Of a stretch of DNA of 8,765 bases, positions 6,215 to 8,765 are shown one piece after another. The stretch lies in contig JAKBCQ010000062.1 in assembly GCA_021807585.1 (NCBI GenBank), positions 1-8,765 on the forward strand. Reading direction: 5' to 3'. The notes under the pieces were generated by a model. The model was not told the origin of the DNA. It saw only the letters and a list, made by a program, of their open reading frames with translations, and did not search any database. How positions within the stretch are numbered: the stretch's first letter is position 1; each line of letters begins with the position of its first letter. The stretch comes from Planctomycetota bacterium. Lineage in GTDB: Bacteria > Planctomycetota > Planctomycetia > Isosphaerales > Isosphaeraceae. Made by a program: the position numbers and the translations under genes.

Positions 6215-7942
6215 TCACGCGCCGATCTCCGAAGACGCCTCGTGGTGGGTGATCCGCAACACCTCGTCGATCGTCGTCAAGCCCTTCAAAGCCTTGATCA
6301 TCCCGTCCTCGAACAGCGTACGCATCCCCTGTTTCCGGGCGACTTTACGAATATTTTGCGTCGGCTCGTTCTTGAACGTCATCTCGCGCACAACGTTCGA
6401 CATAAGCATCAGCTCGTAAATCCCGAACCGACCCCGATAACCCTTCTTGCCGCAGTATGCGCACCCCTTGCCGCGCATGAAATTGGCCTTCTTGGCGATC
6501 TCGGGACGAAGCCCAATCGACTGCAACAAATGCGGCGAAGGCTCGTACCGCACGCGACACTTGGGACAAACCTTGCGAACCAACCGCTGCGCCATAATGC
6601 CGATCACCGAACTCGCCACCAGGAACGGTTGAATCCCGATATCGACCAAACGTGTAATGGCGCTGGGCGCATCGTTCGTGTGCAATGTACTGAAAACCAA
6701 GTGCCCAGTCAGCGAGGCTTGAATCGCTGTGTTCGCGGTCTCCTCGTCGCGGATTTCACCGACGAGCAGGATGTTCGGATTCTGCCGCAGCATGGCGCGG
6801 ATGATCCTGGCGAACGTCATGCCGATCTTGGCTTTGACCTCGCATTGGTTGATCCCCGGCAGGTAATACTCGACCGGGTCTTCGGCGGTGATGATTTTGG
6901 TGTCGGGGCGGTTGAGTTCGTTGAGCGCCGCGTAGAGCGTCGTCGTCTTGCCCGATCCCGTCGGCCCCGTGACGAGGATGATCCCGTTGGGCCGTTTGAT
7001 CAATCCCGAGAACCGCTTCCAATCTTCCTCGCCGAAGCCGAGATCGCGCAGACCCACCTTGATGTTCTCGCGATCAAGAATCCGCATCACGACCGATTGG
7101 CCGTGGTTCGTCGGCAGCACGCTGACGCGGAAATCGATGTCCTTCCCCGCGACGTGCATCTTGATCCGACCGTCCTGCGGGCGGCGTTTCTCGGCGATGT
7201 CCATCGAACCCATGATTTTGATCCGGCTTACCATCGAACCCAACAGCCGCCGCGGCGCCGAATCACGCTCCATCAGCACGCCGTCGATCCGGTAGCGAAT
7301 CCTCACCCGTTCGGCGAACGGTTCGATGTGGATATCCGAAGCCCTCATGTTGACGGCCTCTTGGATGATCAAATGCACGAGCCGGATCACGGGAGCGTCG
7401 CCGTCCTCGAGCCCGATGTGCGCGCCCCCTTTCGCCCCCCCCACGTCGTCGACGTAATCGATCGCGGTGTCGGTGAACTCTTGGAGCATCGAGTCGACCG
7501 ATTCGGTCTCGGTCGTCGTGCTCCCGTAGTATTTGTTGATCGCCTCGACGATCGCCTCTCGCGGAGCGAGCGCCACGCCGATCTCGCGGTTGAGCACAAA
7601 CCGGAGCTTCTCGATCGTCTCGAAGTCCATTGGATTGTGCATGATCACCCGGATCACGCCGTTCTCCTGCGCCAAAGGCATCACGACGTTCTCCCGCGCG
7701 ATCGATTCGGGAACGAGCTCGATCACCGCGTGCGGAATCTCAATCTCGCGCAGCTCCACGAAATCCATGCCGAACTCCTCGGCCTTGGCTTTCATGATCT
7801 CCTCGGGTTCGGCGTAGCCGAGCTTCGTCAACGCCTCCTCGATCGGCAGATTCGGCATCCGCTCGGCCTCTTTTAGCTGATCGGGGCCGACGACGCCGCG
7901 CTTGATCAAAATGTCGGTCCATTTTTTCGTCTGCTTGGCCAT
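6215..7942 (-). CDS. GspE/PilB-family assembly ATPase, first gene of the cluster
   Basis: Cytoplasmic traffic ATPase of the GspE/PilB family, expected to form a hexamer at the inner membrane and power pilin or pseudopilin assembly. The start MAKQTKKWTDILIKRGVV gives 575 residues and is preceded by GGAG about 11 bases upstream. The frame is open to 8083, but the extra residues are Arg-rich and look like translated leader. The MshEN/T2SSE_N domain covers about 1-140. ASDIHIEPF is at 201-209, Walker A GPTGSGKTT at 326-334, the Asp box EDPVEY at 354-359, Walker B ILLVGEIRD at 391-399 and the His box TGHLVFSTLHTNDA at 412-425. The zinc C-x2-C pairs are at 459/462 and 494/497. Before Walker B the usual RQDPD reads RQNPN. 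All catalytic motifs are intact. It occupies the slot that pilB holds in pilB-pilT-pilC clusters, but a second PilB-like gene sits next to pilC, so I give no symbol. Confidence 0.92.
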   Translation of the reverse strand: MAKQTKKWTDILIKRGVVGPDQLKEAERMPNLPIEEALTKLGYAEPEEIMKAKAEEFGMDFVELREIEIPHAVIELVPESIARENVVMPLAQENGVIRVIMHNPMDFETIEKLRFVLNREIGVALAPREAIVEAINKYYGSTTTETESVDSMLQEFTDTAIDYVDDVGGAKGGAHIGLEDGDAPVIRLVHLIIQEAVNMRASDIHIEPFAERVRIRYRIDGVLMERDSAPRRLLGSMVSRIKIMGSMDIAEKRRPQDGRIKMHVAGKDIDFRVSVLPTNHGQSVVMRILDRENIKVGLRDLGFGEEDWKRFSGLIKRPNGIILVTGPTGSGKTTTLYAALNELNRPDTKIITAEDPVEYYLPGINQCEVKAKIGMTFARIIRAMLRQNPNILLVGEIRDEETANTAIQASLTGHLVFSTLHTNDAPSAITRLVDIGIQPFLVASSVIGIMAQRLVRKVCPKCRVRYEPSPHLLQSIGLRPEIAKKANFMRGKGCAYCGKKGYRGRFGIYELMLMSNVVREMTFKNEPTQNIRKVARKQGMRTLFEDGMIKALKGLTTIDEVLRITHHEASSEIGA

Positions 7943-8121
7943 GAAAGTGCGTGCTCCGTGGTCGGTCCGCATGTCGCGGCGGCCGGATTTTCGGTGTGGG
8001 CGCCGCGCGAGTTCAATGTGGCGTGATATGTTCTCGTGTTGTAGGCGTGTCCGCGCGTCGGCCGACCGCTCGCGCGCGATCAACCCGCCGCGATCACCCG
8101 CGGACGAGCGTGGACATGACC

Positions 8122-8136
8122 AAAAGAATATCTTTT
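8122..8136. promoter_or_regulatory. AT-rich inverted repeat upstream of the first ATPase gene
   Basis: AAAAGA and TCTTTT are exact reverse complements separated by ATA. This AT-only-core dyad stands out in a GC-rich context about 180 bp upstream of the ATPase start. Directly upstream on the minus strand are weak promoter-like hexamers, TTGTCG (8165-8160) and TAACGT (8142-8137), 17 bp apart. The dyad would then lie over the transcription start, a plausible operator position. This is inference from pattern only. Confidence 0.25.
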
Positions 8137-8650
8137 ACGTTACCACGACTCGACCGCGACGACAAGCAACCACTTTCATTTTACGACGCGGTTCGACGTC
8201 GCGCGATCGATTTCAATCACCGCGAAGCTTTCGAGCGGAAATCACCGAGAATTCCAAGCCGCCGTTCGGCGTCTCGGCGGCTCGGCGTTGGTTTACCGTC
8301 TTTCAACGGCTTTCAGCCGCCGCGCACCAGCCTCGCGATGAAGAGCGCGTCTCCCCCCGATCCCTCGGACGTGAAGTTCCTGGCGAGCGTGCGAAACAAT
8401 GCCAAAGAAGACTCCCGTTCGATACGTGACCTCCGTGAAGTCAAAATCCGCAGTCGAGAAAATACACCTATTATCCTACCTCGTTGATCGGAATGTTATG
8501 CTCGGATAACCGCGGTCACTACCACGAGAGCAAGCTTCGATTCATCATCCGAGCGTCCCGACGATTCGATCGGATTGGTCTCATCGTAAAATCAAACTTA
8601 GATCATAAGATAGATATCGGTTCAATTCCCAACTTCCAGGAATTTTTCGT

Positions 8651-8678
8651 TTGACTCCTCTCATAGGGTTGATACCAT
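8651..8678 (+). promoter_or_regulatory. Possible sigma-70-type promoter pointing right, out of the window
   Basis: TTGACT (5/6 match to the -35 consensus) is followed after 16 bp by TACCAT (4/6 match to the -10). It lies in the AT-richer right end and would drive a divergent gene beyond 8765. No gene is visible to confirm it. Confidence 0.22.
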
Positions 8679-8697
8679 TAGCGATGAAGGGCGAGTC

Positions 8698-8716
8698 GAT
8701 ACCTCTCAAGGGTATC
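8698..8716 (+). repeat. GATACC/GGTATC hairpin near the right edge
   Basis: GATACC (8698-8703) and GGTATC (8711-8716) form a perfect 6-bp stem around a 7-base loop. A third copy, GATACC, in direct orientation lies at 8671-8676, overlapping the candidate -10 of the rightward promoter. The arrangement could be a regulator-binding repeat or a leader hairpin; its role is unknown. Confidence 0.3.
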
Positions 8717-8765
8717 CGATTCACTCATCCCATGCGGGTTGTTTATCGCGTGCGAACCGGCGTGC

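Larger units (their letters stand above)
7943..8765. other. Upstream region of the pilus cluster; no supported gene
   Basis: This 823-bp stretch precedes the first ATPase gene and should contain the cluster promoter. The part nearest the gene is very GC-rich, with short GC palindromes (TCGGCCGA, TCGCGCGCGA). An AT-rich inverted repeat sits at 8122-8136. GC-rich stem-loops occur around 8258-8320, including an AGCCGCC/GGCGGCT pair. From about 8450 to 8680 the DNA becomes distinctly more AT-rich, as expected of a promoter region or a boundary with a neighbouring gene. Open frames here are short or have atypical codons, and none has a recognisable product. A short open frame beginning ATG at 8684 on the plus strand runs off the right edge and cannot be judged. 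Confidence 0.55.

Noticed and set aside
6242..7876. Plus-strand open frame of 544 codons opposite the first ATPase
   Set aside because: Mirror frame of a well-supported gene; same low-information Arg/Asp/His-rich composition and no domain.
7951..8487. Plus-strand open frame of 178 codons in the upstream region
   Set aside because: Very Arg/Ser-rich, spans GC-rich leader and hairpins, uses codons such as AGA, ATA and TTA unlike the neighbours, and lacks a good ribosome-binding site or domain.
8399..8509. Plus-strand 36-codon ORF (MPKKTPVRYV start, ends VMLG)
   Set aside because: Composition looks protein-like but it is very short, has no convincing ribosome-binding site and no family I recognise. 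Conservation in relatives would be needed to accept it.
8611..8640. GGTTCAATTCCC resembling a tRNA T-arm
   Set aside because: The flanking bases do not form the 5-bp T stem, and no acceptor, D or anticodon arms can be placed around it.

Overview
The window holds one gene cluster, entirely on the minus strand, for a type IV pilus / type II secretion-like (type IV filament) machine. I see no mobile element, CRISPR array, tRNA or rRNA. Read in transcription order (right to left) it contains: a GspE/PilB-family assembly ATPase (start 7942), a PilT-type retraction ATPase (start 5851), a second GspE/PilB-family ATPase (start 4516), a PilC/GspF inner-membrane platform protein (start 2617), and a large prepilin-like protein (start 1124) that runs off the left edge without a stop.

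The organism is most likely a member of the Planctomycetota, possibly the Isosphaera/Gemmata side. This is inferred from the moderately high GC, the loosely packed operon (gaps of 174 to 363 bp between consecutive genes), and the pilin: a basic leader, an RRG|MTLVELL processing site, a D-x-N-x-D-G loop followed by a Q-C-L-V-F-F-L-G-G block, and a C-terminal F-Q-I-L-S-A-G-L-D-G block. I recall that combination from planctomycete prepilin-like proteins. No taxonomic search was possible.

The genes form one functional module. The GspE/PilB hexamers hydrolyse ATP to drive addition of prepilin subunits through the PilC platform. PilT would power subunit removal and filament retraction. The processed pilin-like protein would be a filament or pseudopilus subunit. 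The order resembles the classical pilB-pilT-pilC order with an extra GspE/PilB paralogue inserted between pilT and pilC. PilM/N/O/Q, the prepilin peptidase and other partners are not in the window.

Non-coding stretches: 7943-8765 (823 bp) is the upstream region of the cluster, with an AT-rich inverted repeat, weak promoter-like motifs and a more AT-rich right end. 5852-6214 (363 bp) contains several hairpins. 4517-4738 contains a hairpin just after pilT and a 14-bp palindrome. 2618-2791 shows nothing I can support. 1125-1354 contains a perfect 10-bp stem-loop whose T-tract lies on the plus strand. The hexamer CGATCG is strikingly frequent throughout. The core system is a known one; the less ordinary points are the doubled assembly ATPase, a lysine/glycine-rich linker in PilC, and the structured intergenic regions.
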